From positions 1-23,332 of the forward strand of contig DASQVO010000215.1 of the NCBI GenBank assembly GCA_035640715.1: a stretch of 23,332 nucleotides of DNA, read 5' to 3'. Made by a program: the position numbers and the translations under genes. Below the pieces are notes generated by a model. That model was not told where the DNA came from. It saw only the letters and a list, made by a program, of their open reading frames with translations, and ran no database searches. The first letter of the stretch is position 1. Every line of letters starts with the position of its first letter. Of this stretch, positions 1 through 7,439 are shown in pieces. This DNA is from DASQVO01 sp035640715. GTDB taxonomy: Bacteria; Actinomycetota; Actinomycetes; Streptosporangiales; Streptosporangiaceae.

Positions 1-250
1 CGTCAGGTCCGTCAGTGATGTGGCTCTGCACCGCCGGGTAGAGCTCGTGACCCTGGGACGGCTGCTCGCCGACTACGGCGCCATCGGCCAGCAACGGTGG
101 GCAGCGTGGCGGCGCAGACAACGCCTCGATGATCGGCTTCCGGACCAGTTCGGTGACGTGGTGACCGCCGTCGTGACCTTCGCTGACCCCGCGATCACGG
201 GCACAGCAGCCGGGCAGTCCTGGGATCCGGCAACCGGCACGTGGTCATGA
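1..250 (+). CDS. C-terminal part of an AbiEii-like nucleotidyltransferase (5' end outside window)
   Basis: The frame is open from the left edge and ends at TGA 248-250, leaving about 82 residues. The tail holds the pattern RWAAWRRRQRLDDRLP, then FADPAITG, then WDPATGTW. I associate this with the C-terminus of actinobacterial AbiEii/AbiGii-type nucleotidyltransferase (type IV toxin) proteins. The catalytic nucleotidyltransferase core lies upstream and cannot be seen, so activity and a partner antitoxin cannot be judged. An internal GTG at 20 gives a 76-residue ORF, but the open frame before it argues for a truncated longer gene. It points toward the 3' end of the large oxidoreductase gene, 79 bp away. 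It is probably unrelated to the steroid genes and marks the left boundary of the catabolic cluster. The family call is from memory of the C-terminal pattern only. Confidence 0.5.
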   Translation, partial: VRSVSDVALHRRVELVTLGRLLADYGAIGQQRWAAWRRRQRLDDRLPDQFGDVVTAVVTFADPAITGTAAGQSWDPATGTWS

Positions 251-329
251 ATGCCAGCGTAGGATCGCCGGTCCACGGCAGGTACAAGACCAGGCGACGA
301 TCTCCATGCCGCCTGCGGTGGCGGCTCCG

Positions 330-3300
330 CTATCCGACGGATGCCGCCTGCGGGCGGGCCTCATCGAGGTCGCCCCGGAAGCGGGCGAGCAGTTCGGCGG
401 TGCGCTCCCGGTAGGCGGTCACGTTGCGGAGCTTGATTTCCTCATACCCCCGGACCAGATCCGGCAGCTGGGCAATCTCGACCGCGAGTGCATGGTTATC
501 AGCGGTCAGCCCGCCCAGCAGCGCCTCGATGGTGGTGCGGTACTCGCTGACCAGCGCCCGTTCGGTGCGCCGCACCTGGGTGCGGCCGAACGGGTCGAAC
601 GGGGTGCCGCGTAGCCGCCGCAGCGCGACCAGCGTCCGGAACGCTGGGCGGAACCACGGGCCGAGGCTGATCTTGCGCTTCATCCCCAGGGCCCGCAGTA
701 CCGGCGGGTGCAGGCGGTACCGGTACCGGGCCCCGGCCCCGAACTGCCCGGCGATGTCCGCGGTCAGCTGCGGGTCGACAGACAGCCGCGCCACCTCGTA
801 CTCGTCCTTATACGCCATGAGCTTGTGCAGATTGCGCGCCACCGCAGCGGTGAGCTGCGAGCCTGCCGTGACCCGGGCCTCGGCGTCGCGCACCCGCGCG
901 ACTACCTCGGCGTAGCTGGCAGCGTAGGACGCGTCCTGGTAGGCGGTCAGGTCGGCGCACCGCTGGCTGATGAGTTCGCCGACGTCCGCGGTGCCGGGTT
1001 CCCCGTCCCGGTCCGGGGACCCGGCGGGGCCGCCTGCCGTGGCGGCGGGCTCACCTGGCGTGGCGCCAGTCCCGCCCGCTGCGGTGGCGGCCGCGTGGCG
1101 GCCGTAGCGGAAGGCGGCGAGGTTGGCCGCCACCGCCACGCCGTTGAGCTCGATGGCGCGCTCGATGGCACCGGCGCCGATGGGCAGCACGCCGCTCTGG
1201 TACGCCGCGCCGACCATGACCATGTTGGCGTACTGCTCGTTACCGAGTTTCTCCCGGGAGATCCCGGCAGCGTCGATGAAGCGCAGGTTCCGCACGGCCG
1301 CCGCGAAGACCGGTGCTATCTGCTGCTGGCCCGGATAGCTGGCGGCCACCTCGACGACCATGCGGCCCGTGGGAACCTGCGATGAAGAGATCACCGCGAC
1401 CGTCTTGCCCGCATCGGCGGCCCGCATGTTCGCCGGGTCCGCCGCCACCAGCGCATCACAGCCCAGGTAGAGATCGCACTCCCCCGCGGCCAGCCGCGGG
1501 GACCTGTCCTGGCGGTCCGCCGTGATGGTCAGGTCCGACACCACCGCGCCGCCCTTCTGCGCGAGCCCGGTCTGGTCCAGGGTCCGCACGAAGCGGCCCT
1601 CAATGGCGGCGGCGGTCGCCAGCACCTGCGACACGGTGACTACGCCTGTGCCGCCGATGCCGGTGATCCGCATCGAGAAATGGCCGGGGCCGAAGACCTG
1701 GTCCGGTTCGGCCGGCGCTGGCACCGTGCCCGCGCCGGCCCGGGCGGCTGCTGGCGGGCCGGGAACGACTGTGAGGAAGGACGGGCAGTCGCCGGCGAGG
1801 CAGGAGAAGTCGAGGTTGCAGGAGGACTGGTTGATCCGGGTCTTGCGGCCGAACTCGGTCGCCACCGGCTCCACTGACAGGCAGTTGGACTTGCTGCCGC
1901 AGTCCCCGCAGCCTTCGCATACCCGTTCATTGATGTAGACCCGCTGGGCAGGCGGGGCTGCCTTCCCGCGCCGGCGTTTGCGGCGCTTCTCCGCGGCGCA
2001 CTCTTGATCGTGGATGAGCACGGTCACGCCGCTGATGGCGGCCAGTTCCTGCTGAACAGCCAGCAGGTCGCGACGGTGCCGCACCGGCACCCCGCGCCCC
2101 ACCTGCCTGCGTACCCGCCGTGGGTCGTCGGTGGTGACGACGACTGCGGCCGCGCCCTCTGCCTGCAGGAGCGCGACCAGTTGGCGCAAGCTCAGCTCAC
2201 CGACCGGCTGCTGGCCGCCGGTCATCGCGACCGCCGAGTTGCGCAGCAGCTTGAAGGTCACGTTCACGCCCGCGGCGACAGCGGCCCGGACGGCGAGGCT
2301 GCCCGAGTGCGCGAACGTGCCGTCCCCGAGATTCTGCACGAAGTGACGCTGGCTAACAAACGGCGCCATGCCGATCCACTGCGCGCCCTCGCCGCCCATC
2401 TGCGAGAGGCCCGCGACCTTGCCCGTTCGTTCCCCCGGCATGAGCAGGACCATCGCGTGGCAGCCGATGCCGCCGCCGACCAGGGTGCCGGGCGCCACCT
2501 CGGTCGAGGAGTTGTGCGGGCATCCGGAGCAGAAGAACGGCGTGCGCGCGGCCAGTGTCAGGCTGGCCCGCGGCTGCGGCGCGGCCGGGGGTGTCAGGCC
2601 TGCCACGCCTGCCTCGGTCAGGCAGCGGTAGAGCCCGCTGGCCACGGCATCGGCGTCCAGTTCGCCGAACGGCTCCAGCAGCGGTGTCCCGTCCTGCCAC
2701 CGCTTGCCGTGGACGGCGGGGGCGTTCGCCATCCCGTAGAGCACGGATTTCACCGCGTCCTCGAGGAAGGCGCGCTTCTCCTCCACCACCACGATCCGGT
2801 CCAGGCCCTGCGCGAACTCCCGCGCGATCGACGGCTCCAGCGGGAAGACCGCACCCAGCTTCAGCAGCCGGATCCCGGCTTGCTCCAGCCGGGTGCCGCT
2901 GAGGCCGATGGTGGTCAGCGCCTGGCGCATCGCCAGGTAGGTCGCGCCAGCGGCGGCGATCCCGATCCGCGCCGCCCGGGGGCCGATGACCTGGTTGACG
3001 CCGCTGCGGCGGATGTACTCGGTGGCCAGGGGCAGGCGGCTGGAGTGGAGCGAGCGCTCCAGGCCGGCCAGGGTCGCGCCGAGCAGGTGCGCGGTGGGCC
3101 GGTGCGCGTACGCGGTGAGCCCCTCGGGCAGGCCGGCCAGATCGGGCGGCGCCCAGCGGCCGACGGTGGCCGTGCACGCGCCGTCGGCCACGATGGTCGC
3201 GACCTTCAGGGCCGCCCACAGGCCGCTGGCGCGCGACAACTCCACGGCGTGCAGCCCGCAGGCGGCAATCTCGGCCGGGTCCGCCGGGGAGAAGGTGGGT

Positions 3301-3821
3301 ATCCCGAGGTCGGCCAGGGCTGGCTCGGAGGTACCCGGGACCGTCGATGATTTCGCTCCCGGGTCGTCGCCGGCCAGCGCAAGCGCGCCGCCGGCCGGGT
3401 CGGCGCCGATCAGGTTCGCGTGCCGCAGCGCATCGGAGGCCCGGTCGAGGCCCGGGGTCTTGCCGTACCAGACCCCGGTCACTCCCGCGTGTTTGAGGTC
3501 GCCGGCCGTGCGCGCCAGCTGGGTGCCGGAGACGGCGGTTGCCGCCAGCTCCTCGTTCAGGCCGGGCTGTGCCCTGATGCCATGCTCGGTGAGCAGCGCG
3601 CGCTGACGGCCCAGCTCGAGGTCGAACCCGCCCAGCGGCGAGCCCTCGTACCCGGTCACGTAGATCGCCGTGTCCAGCCCGGCGCGCCGGTCGGTCCGCG
3701 CCCGGTCGAGCAGCATCCGCACCAGCGCCTGAATGCCGGTCAGGTAGACGGTGCCCTCTTCGCGGCGGTAGCGATCCTCGAGGGTGAACTGCTCACTGGA
3801 GCCGGTGGCCACAGGACCCAC
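330..3821 (-). CDS. Single-chain indolepyruvate:ferredoxin oxidoreductase-type 2-oxoacid oxidoreductase
   Basis: This 1163-residue protein joins all modules of a 2-oxoacid:ferredoxin oxidoreductase. Residues ~25-400 are the pyrimidine-binding/transketolase-like part (YVTGYEGSPLGGFD at 54-67). Residues ~430-600 bind thiamine diphosphate (CSGCPHN 431-437, GDGTFAHSG 499-507, LRNSAVAMTGGQ 526-537). An Fe-S region follows with Cys 635, 638, 641, 647, 668, 674 and 679. The gamma domain starts at the glycine motif GIGGTGVV (721-728). A Gly/Ala/Pro-rich linker (~907-947) leads to a C-terminal domain of about 210 residues of the kind found in aerobic actinobacterial and proteobacterial homologues. Known family members decarboxylate aryl- or branched 2-oxoacids to acyl-CoA and reduce ferredoxin. 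The substrate here is unknown. The GTG start at 3821 is chosen because GGAGGAGG sits a few bases upstream. The promoter and a KstR-type palindrome lie about 100 bp upstream, which suggests co-regulation with steroid catabolism. Confidence 0.9.
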   Translation of the reverse strand: MGPVATGSSEQFTLEDRYRREEGTVYLTGIQALVRMLLDRARTDRRAGLDTAIYVTGYEGSPLGGFDLELGRQRALLTEHGIRAQPGLNEELAATAVSGTQLARTAGDLKHAGVTGVWYGKTPGLDRASDALRHANLIGADPAGGALALAGDDPGAKSSTVPGTSEPALADLGIPTFSPADPAEIAACGLHAVELSRASGLWAALKVATIVADGACTATVGRWAPPDLAGLPEGLTAYAHRPTAHLLGATLAGLERSLHSSRLPLATEYIRRSGVNQVIGPRAARIGIAAAGATYLAMRQALTTIGLSGTRLEQAGIRLLKLGAVFPLEPSIAREFAQGLDRIVVVEEKRAFLEDAVKSVLYGMANAPAVHGKRWQDGTPLLEPFGELDADAVASGLYRCLTEAGVAGLTPPAAPQPRASLTLAARTPFFCSGCPHNSSTEVAPGTLVGGGIGCHAMVLLMPGERTGKVAGLSQMGGEGAQWIGMAPFVSQRHFVQNLGDGTFAHSGSLAVRAAVAAGVNVTFKLLRNSAVAMTGGQQPVGELSLRQLVALLQAEGAAAVVVTTDDPRRVRRQVGRGVPVRHRRDLLAVQQELAAISGVTVLIHDQECAAEKRRKRRRGKAAPPAQRVYINERVCEGCGDCGSKSNCLSVEPVATEFGRKTRINQSSCNLDFSCLAGDCPSFLTVVPGPPAAARAGAGTVPAPAEPDQVFGPGHFSMRITGIGGTGVVTVSQVLATAAAIEGRFVRTLDQTGLAQKGGAVVSDLTITADRQDRSPRLAAGECDLYLGCDALVAADPANMRAADAGKTVAVISSSQVPTGRMVVEVAASYPGQQQIAPVFAAAVRNLRFIDAAGISREKLGNEQYANMVMVGAAYQSGVLPIGAGAIERAIELNGVAVAANLAAFRYGRHAAATAAGGTGATPGEPAATAGGPAGSPDRDGEPGTADVGELISQRCADLTAYQDASYAASYAEVVARVRDAEARVTAGSQLTAAVARNLHKLMAYKDEYEVARLSVDPQLTADIAGQFGAGARYRYRLHPPVLRALGMKRKISLGPWFRPAFRTLVALRRLRGTPFDPFGRTQVRRTERALVSEYRTTIEALLGGLTADNHALAVEIAQLPDLVRGYEEIKLRNVTAYRERTAELLARFRGDLDEARPQAASVG

Positions 3822-3916
3822 TCAGACCTCCTCCACAGTTGCCGGCCAGCGGCCGGCTGTAGCGCGGCATCTATCCATCATCCCCGCTGGCTGCAAACCC
3901 GATCAATCACCTTGAC

Positions 3917-3930
3917 TGGAACACGTTCTA
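3917..3930. promoter_or_regulatory. KstR-type operator upstream of the ferredoxin oxidoreductase gene
   Basis: TGGAACACGTTCTA matches the published KstR consensus TnnAACnnGTTnnA at every fixed position. It starts directly downstream of the predicted -10 hexamer of the oxidoreductase promoter and would cover the transcription start. That geometry fits repression by a KstR-type TetR protein. No kstR gene itself is visible in this window; the two TetR genes seen are KstR2-like. Confidence 0.7.
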
Positions 3931-3959
3931 ATTATGGGCACGCGCCGCCGGGCGGTCCA
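3931..3959 (-). promoter_or_regulatory. Sigma70-type promoter of the ferredoxin oxidoreductase gene
   Basis: Reading the minus strand, TGGACC (3959-3954, 4 of 6 to TTGACA) and CATAAT (3936-3931, 5 of 6 to TATAAT) are separated by exactly 17 nt. This is unusually good for such GC-rich DNA. The predicted start of transcription, near 3924, falls in the middle of the adjacent operator, giving a leader of about 100 nt before the GTG at 3821. The call rests on motifs only; no transcript data. Confidence 0.55.
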
Positions 3960-4039
3960 GACGATCGCGAGCCCGCAGAGGCTGTGAAAGCTGAACCGGC
4001 CACGGCCTGCGCGCGGCTGGCTAGCTGGCGAGGAGCCGC

Positions 4040-4840
4040 TCACAGGTCGGGGATCCCGAGATCCAGGTTAGGCCGCTCGATGCCGCCGTCGACCTCCAGG
4101 ACCTTCCCGGTGATGTAACCGGAGGCCGGCGAGGCGAGGAACAGGATCGCCGCCGCGACGTCCTCCGGATCACCGATCCGGCCCAGCGGCGTCGCCTGCT
4201 CCATCTGCTGCTGCAGCGTGTCATCGGTGAGCACGATGTCGAGTGCCGAGGTGGCTGCGGCGCCGACGGCAATCGCGTTGACCCGGATCCGGGGAGCCAG
4301 GTCGGCCGCGGCCAGCCGGGTGTAATGCGCCAGCGCCGCCTTGGCGGTGCCGTAGGCGAGGTATCCCCGCCCAGCGACCCTGCCTACGGCCGAGGAAATG
4401 TTGATCACGGCACCGGTCGCGCCATCCTCAGCACTGGCCAGCAGGTGCGGGAGCGCCGCCTGGACCAGGCTGTGCGCGACTGCGACGTTGAACTCGAACG
4501 CGGATGCCAGGTGGCGCGGCTTGGTCGCCGTGAACGGGCGCGGCAGCGCGCCGCCGACGTTGTTGACGACGATATCCAGCCGGCCGAACGCGTCCGCTGC
4601 CGCGGCCGCCAGGCCCGCTGCCGCGTCGAGGTCACTCAGGTCCGCGGGCACCACGACCGCCCGGCGCCCGGCTGCCTCCACCTCCTGCGCGACCTTGGCC
4701 AGCTGCTCCGCGGTGCGCGCCGAGATCACCACGTCGGCCCCGGCCTGGGCCAGCGCCACCGCCGCCGCCGCGCCGATGCCCCGGCCAGCGCCAGTCACCA
4801 CGGCCCCCCGGCCGGTGATCCGGAAACGATCAAGGATCAT
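4040..4840 (-). CDS. SDR-family oxidoreductase, Rv3549c-like (KstR2-regulon type)
   Basis: A 266-residue classical short-chain dehydrogenase/reductase. The cofactor motif TGAGRGIG is at residues 16-23. NNVG at 93-96 replaces the usual NNAG. The catalytic Ser150, Tyr163 and Lys167 are all present (ISS, YGTAK), and the C-terminal ASPASGYITG...VDGG region is intact. The opening MILDRFR and ending NLDLGIPDL resemble what I recall of M. tuberculosis Rv3549c, an SDR of the KstR2 regulon linked to steroid ring C/D breakdown. A hydroxyacyl-CoA or ketone oxidoreductase role is likely, but the substrate is not established. The ATG at 4840 is preferred over an upstream in-frame start at 4960. It begins exactly at the family N-terminus and AAGGTG lies just upstream; the longer form would run through the operator region. 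It points toward the ferredoxin oxidoreductase gene 218 bp downstream, which has its own promoter. Confidence 0.88.
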   Translation of the reverse strand: MILDRFRITGRGAVVTGAGRGIGAAAAVALAQAGADVVISARTAEQLAKVAQEVEAAGRRAVVVPADLSDLDAAAGLAAAAADAFGRLDIVVNNVGGALPRPFTATKPRHLASAFEFNVAVAHSLVQAALPHLLASAEDGATGAVINISSAVGRVAGRGYLAYGTAKAALAHYTRLAAADLAPRIRVNAIAVGAAATSALDIVLTDDTLQQQMEQATPLGRIGDPEDVAAAILFLASPASGYITGKVLEVDGGIERPNLDLGIPDL

Positions 4841-4906
4841 GTGCGCACCTTGTCCTCCATGTTCCTGCCCTACTCCCAGAAATGCGGTGATCCCCCGTGG
4901 GCAAAG

Positions 4907-4920
4907 TAGAACAGGTTTCA
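4907..4920. promoter_or_regulatory. KstR-type operator in the SDR/tetR divergent spacer
   Basis: TAGAACAGGTTTCA matches every fixed position of TnnAACnnGTTnnA, although the outer bases of the right arm are less symmetrical than at the other sites. It lies 67 bp upstream of the SDR start at 4840 and 36 bp from a KstR2-type site at 4956-4969. The spacer may therefore answer to two repressors. Confidence 0.5.
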
Positions 4921-4955
4921 GTACATGCCCGCAAGCCTCCCGGCGCCACTGTTTG

Positions 4956-4969
4956 ACCAAGCGCTTGAT
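4956..4969. promoter_or_regulatory. KstR2-type operator between the Rv3549c-like SDR and sORF-tetR
   Basis: ACCAAGCGCTTGAT fits the KstR2 consensus AnCAAGnnCTTGnT perfectly, with a fully palindromic CAAGCGCTTG core. The ATG of the small ORF at 4981 follows only 11 bp later, so a rightward transcript would be leaderless or nearly so and the site would block it directly. It probably gives autoregulation of the downstream KstR2-like gene and control of the leftward SDR. Confidence 0.72.
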
Positions 4970-4980
4970 AGATTAGCCAG

Positions 4981-5139
4981 ATGACCGATGACCGCCCGCC
5001 GCTGGAGTTCTCCGGCCGCCCGGGTGCCGCCCTGGTACCCGGCGGAATGGCGCAGCGGCTGATCACATCCGGCGACCTGATGGAAGGCAGGGCCACCCAC
5101 ATCGGCCCGCTCACTGCCTGGAAAGCACTCTGCAGATGA
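4981..5139 (+). CDS. 52-residue small ORF translationally coupled to the tetR gene
   Basis: ATG 4981 to TGA 5137-5139, overlapping the tetR ATG at 5136 by four bases (ATGA). The product starts MTDDRPPLEFSGRPG, has two internal Met residues, and ends with HIGPLTAWKALCR. There is no signal peptide, membrane segment or recognisable domain. About 80% of codons end in G or C, consistent with real translation in this genome. It starts 11 bp after a perfect KstR2-type palindrome and has no Shine-Dalgarno sequence, so it may be read from a leaderless mRNA. It could be a small protein, or a leader ORF whose translation feeds ribosomes to the regulator. I do not recognise homologues. It is too short for length-filtered gene callers. 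Confidence 0.45.
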   Translation: MTDDRPPLEFSGRPGAALVPGGMAQRLITSGDLMEGRATHIGPLTAWKALCR

Positions 5140-5792
5140 CCGAGCTTCAGGATCGCCGTGAACTCATCCTGACCAGGGCCGCCGAGATGTTCGCCCGCAA
5201 GGGCATCGGCGCCACCACGGTGCGCGAGATCGCCGATGCGGTCGGGATTCTCTCCGGCAGCCTCTACCACTACTTCGAGTCCAAGGACGCGATCGTCGAT
5301 GAGATCCTCAGTGGCTACCTGGACTCAATCCGCGCCCGCTATGCCGAGGTGCTGGCCAGCGGTAAGCGGCCGCCCGAGTGCCTGCACGACCTGGTGCTCA
5401 CCTCGCTGCGGGTGACGAACGAGCAGCCGCACGCCACCGCGATCTACCAGAATGAGCTGCATTACCTGCGCGAGCAGCCGCGATTCAAAGATGTGCAGGC
5501 CGCTGCCGCCGACGTGCAGCGCACCTGGCTGCGGGTGATCGAAATGGGCGCTGCCGACGGCAGCTTCCGCGACGATATTGCCCCCCGGGTGTTCTACCGG
5601 CTGATCCGGGACGCGGTGTGGCTGTCGGTGCGCTGGCACCACCCCAGCAAGGAGTACCCTACCGAGCAGCTCGCCGAGGACGTGACCTCCATCTTCCTGC
5701 GGGGCTTCTCCGCGAAGCGGCGCGGCAGCCGGGGACGTGCAGCCGGGGACGTGCAGCCGGAGGCCGTCCCTAATCGCGCAACCGGAACTTGA
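5136..5792 (+). CDS. TetR-family regulator, KstR2-like (paralogue 1)
   Basis: A 218-residue TetR-family repressor. The N-terminal helix-turn-helix spans residues ~25-47 (TTVREIADAVGILSGSLYHYFESK), followed by the DEILSGYLD helix. The ligand domain carries AIYQNELHYL, QPRF and YRLIRDAVWLSVRW, which parallel the VIYQ, QPRF and FIRDTVW motifs of KstR2. KstR2 represses ring C/D genes and is released by HIP-CoA, the product of FadD3. A fadD3-like gene converges on this one, and KstR2-type sites flank both. The start at 5136 has only a weak GGAAAG upstream, consistent with coupling to the preceding small ORF. The last ~20 residues are low-complexity, produced by a 14-nt tandem duplication. The stop lies 23 nt inside the convergent fadD3-like gene. 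A second, closer KstR2 homologue is at 17439-18053. Confidence 0.85.
   Translation: MTELQDRRELILTRAAEMFARKGIGATTVREIADAVGILSGSLYHYFESKDAIVDEILSGYLDSIRARYAEVLASGKRPPECLHDLVLTSLRVTNEQPHATAIYQNELHYLREQPRFKDVQAAAADVQRTWLRVIEMGAADGSFRDDIAPRVFYRLIRDAVWLSVRWHHPSKEYPTEQLAEDVTSIFLRGFSAKRRGSRGRAAGDVQPEAVPNRATGT
5727..5760 (+). repeat. 14-nt tandem duplication in the tetR 3' end
   Basis: The unit AGCCGGGGACGTGC occurs twice in perfect tandem (5727-5740, 5741-5754), followed by a partial third copy AGCCGG. Because 14 is not a multiple of three, one extra copy shifts the reading frame. With a single copy, the regulator would stop at TAA 5771-5773. Confidence 0.85.
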
Positions 5793-7317
5793 GCACCTTG
5801 CCGGACGCGTTCCGGGGCAGCGCATCGACGATGCGCACCGAGCGCGGCACCTTGAAATTCGCCAGCCGTTCCCGGCAGAACGCGACGATCTCTTCCTCCG
5901 TCACGGTGGCCCCGGGGCGCGGTATCACGTATGCGCGCCCCACCTCGCCGAGCCGCTCGTCCGGCACGCCGACCACGGCGGCCTCGGACACGCATCCGTG
6001 CCGGGTGATGGCCTGCTCGATCTCTGCCGGATAGGCGTTGAACCCGCCAACCACGAACATGTCCTTGAGCCGGTCGGTGATCCGGAGATTGCCGTCGGCG
6101 TCGAGCACGCCGACGTCGCCGGTGTGCAGCCAGCCCTGCGGGTCGATGGCGGCGGCGGTCGCCTCCGGGTCGTCGAAGTAGCCGCGCATCACGTTGTAGC
6201 CGCGCACCAGCACCTCGCCGCTCTCGCCGGCCGGCAGCGGGCTGCCGTCCGGCCCGGCGACGATCACCTCGGTTCCCTCGATCGCCTTGCCCACCGTGCG
6301 GGCGATCGTCTCGGCGCCGGCGTCAGGACTGCCCACCGTTGCCGTGCCACAGCTCTCGGTCAGCCCGTAGGCGATGACGACCTGCGGGAACAGTTCGGCG
6401 CGCAAGCGCTCGACCAGGGACACCGGCACCACGGACGCGCCGGTGACCGCCAGCCGCAGCGAGGCCAGATCCCTTCCGGCACGGGCCGGGTGATCAAGGA
6501 TCGAGGCATACAAAGTGGGCGGGCCGGGCATGACCGTGATCTTCTCCTCGGCGATCAGCCGCACGGTCTGCTCGGCGTCGAACACCTGCTGCGCCACGAT
6601 GGTCGCCCCTTGCAGCAGGCAGGCCAGCACCCCGGCCTTGTAGCCGAACGTGTGGAACATGGGGTTGACGATCAGGTAGCGGTCGCCGGGGCGCAGCCCG
6701 ACGCCGGCGCTCCATGCCCGGTACACGCGGATGTTCTGCCCATGCGCCGTCAGGACGCCTTTCGGGCGGCCGGTGGTCCCGGAGGTGAAGAACATGTCCG
6801 ACAGGTCGTCCTCGGCCACCTCGGCGGCCCGCGCCAGCACGCTGGACCGCGGCACCGCCGCGGCCCGGTCCAGAAACTGCTGCCACGGCAGCCCGCCCGC
6901 GCCGGTCAGCGCTACCACCTCAGCGAGCCCGGGCAGGTCCGGCGCTGCCTTGCGCACCATGCCGAGGTAGTCGTGGCCGAGGAAGCCGTTGCTGACCAGC
7001 AGCAGACGGGCGCCGCTCTTGCCCAGGATCCAGCCTGCTTCGTCTCCCCGGAAGCGCGTGTTCACCGGGACAAGTACCGCGCCTGCGGTCAGCGCGCCGA
7101 GCGCGGCGACCACGAACTGGTGGCCGTTCGGCGCCCACACCGCCACCCGGTCGCCGCGCCGCACCCCAGAAGCGATCATCGCCCCTGCACAGCGATAGAT
7201 CTGCTCTCCCAGCTCGGCGAACGTCCAGCGGATGCCGCCGTCGACAATGGCCTCCCGGCCAGGGAACTCCTGGTTGGCGCGGGCTATCAGGGCCGGGATA
7301 GTGCAGGGTGCTGGCAT
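5770..7317 (-). CDS. fadD3: FadD3-like acyl-CoA synthetase (HIP-CoA ligase type)
   Basis: A 515-residue ANL-superfamily ligase that would activate a carboxylate through an acyl-AMP to its CoA thioester. Visible motifs are the P-loop TSGTTGRPKG (178-187), YGLTES (317-322), GWLHTGD (395-401), the hinge DRLKDM (415-420) and the catalytic Lys507 in NASGK. INPMFHTFGYKAG-like and VMPGPPTLY segments and the overall sequence resemble mycobacterial FadD3. That enzyme acylates the 3aα-H-4α(3'-propanoate)-7aβ-methylhexahydro-1,5-indanedione (HIP) left after removal of steroid rings A and B. The ATG at 7317 follows TAGGTAGGA at a good distance and matches the family N-terminus. An open frame continuing to 8259 is only antisense to the next SDR gene. 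A perfect KstR2-type operator at 7363-7376 lies 46 bp upstream. The enzyme's product is the known KstR2 inducer, so the arrangement makes a feedback loop. Confidence 0.88.
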   Translation of the reverse strand: MPAPCTIPALIARANQEFPGREAIVDGGIRWTFAELGEQIYRCAGAMIASGVRRGDRVAVWAPNGHQFVVAALGALTAGAVLVPVNTRFRGDEAGWILGKSGARLLLVSNGFLGHDYLGMVRKAAPDLPGLAEVVALTGAGGLPWQQFLDRAAAVPRSSVLARAAEVAEDDLSDMFFTSGTTGRPKGVLTAHGQNIRVYRAWSAGVGLRPGDRYLIVNPMFHTFGYKAGVLACLLQGATIVAQQVFDAEQTVRLIAEEKITVMPGPPTLYASILDHPARAGRDLASLRLAVTGASVVPVSLVERLRAELFPQVVIAYGLTESCGTATVGSPDAGAETIARTVGKAIEGTEVIVAGPDGSPLPAGESGEVLVRGYNVMRGYFDDPEATAAAIDPQGWLHTGDVGVLDADGNLRITDRLKDMFVVGGFNAYPAEIEQAITRHGCVSEAAVVGVPDERLGEVGRAYVIPRPGATVTEEEIVAFCRERLANFKVPRSVRIVDALPRNASGKVLKFRLRD

Positions 7318-7362
7318 CGGCGTCCTACCTAGATTCGGGCTGCCCGTCAGTCTAGTTCTTTG

Positions 7363-7376
7363 AGCAAGCGCTTGGT
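7363..7376. promoter_or_regulatory. KstR2-type operator upstream of fadD3
   Basis: AGCAAGCGCTTGGT fits AnCAAGnnCTTGnT at every fixed position and shares the CAAGCGCTTG core with the site at 4956. It lies 46 bp upstream of the leftward fadD3-like start. Confidence 0.75.
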
Positions 7377-7425
7377 AGGGTGATGAAACCATGTCCGAGG
7401 CCGCAAAACTGTTACGCTCATACCA

Positions 7426-7439
7426 AGCAAGCGTTTGTT
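7426..7439. promoter_or_regulatory. KstR2-type operator (one mismatch) upstream of the FabG3-like SDR
   Basis: AGCAAGCGTTTGTT differs from AnCAAGnnCTTGnT at a single fixed base (C to T in the right arm). It ends 16 bp before the GTG at 7456 and sits 63 bp (centre to centre, six helical turns) from the site at 7363. This spacing would place two repressor dimers on the same face of the DNA. Confidence 0.6.

Noticed and set aside
320..350. Interrupted inverted repeat (GCGGC...GCCGC) at the oxidoreductase 3' end
   Set aside because: The stem is broken by internal mismatches and lies over the stop codon; too weak to annotate as a terminator.
2004..3350. 448-codon plus-strand open frame opposite the ferredoxin oxidoreductase
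   Set aside because: Its His/Arg/Gln/Gly-rich translation has no domain and it is fully antisense to a well-defined enzyme; typical of high-GC DNA.
4830..5270. 146-codon minus-strand open frame across the SDR/tetR spacer
   Set aside because: It spans the operators and the tetR start antisense, with no recognisable motif.
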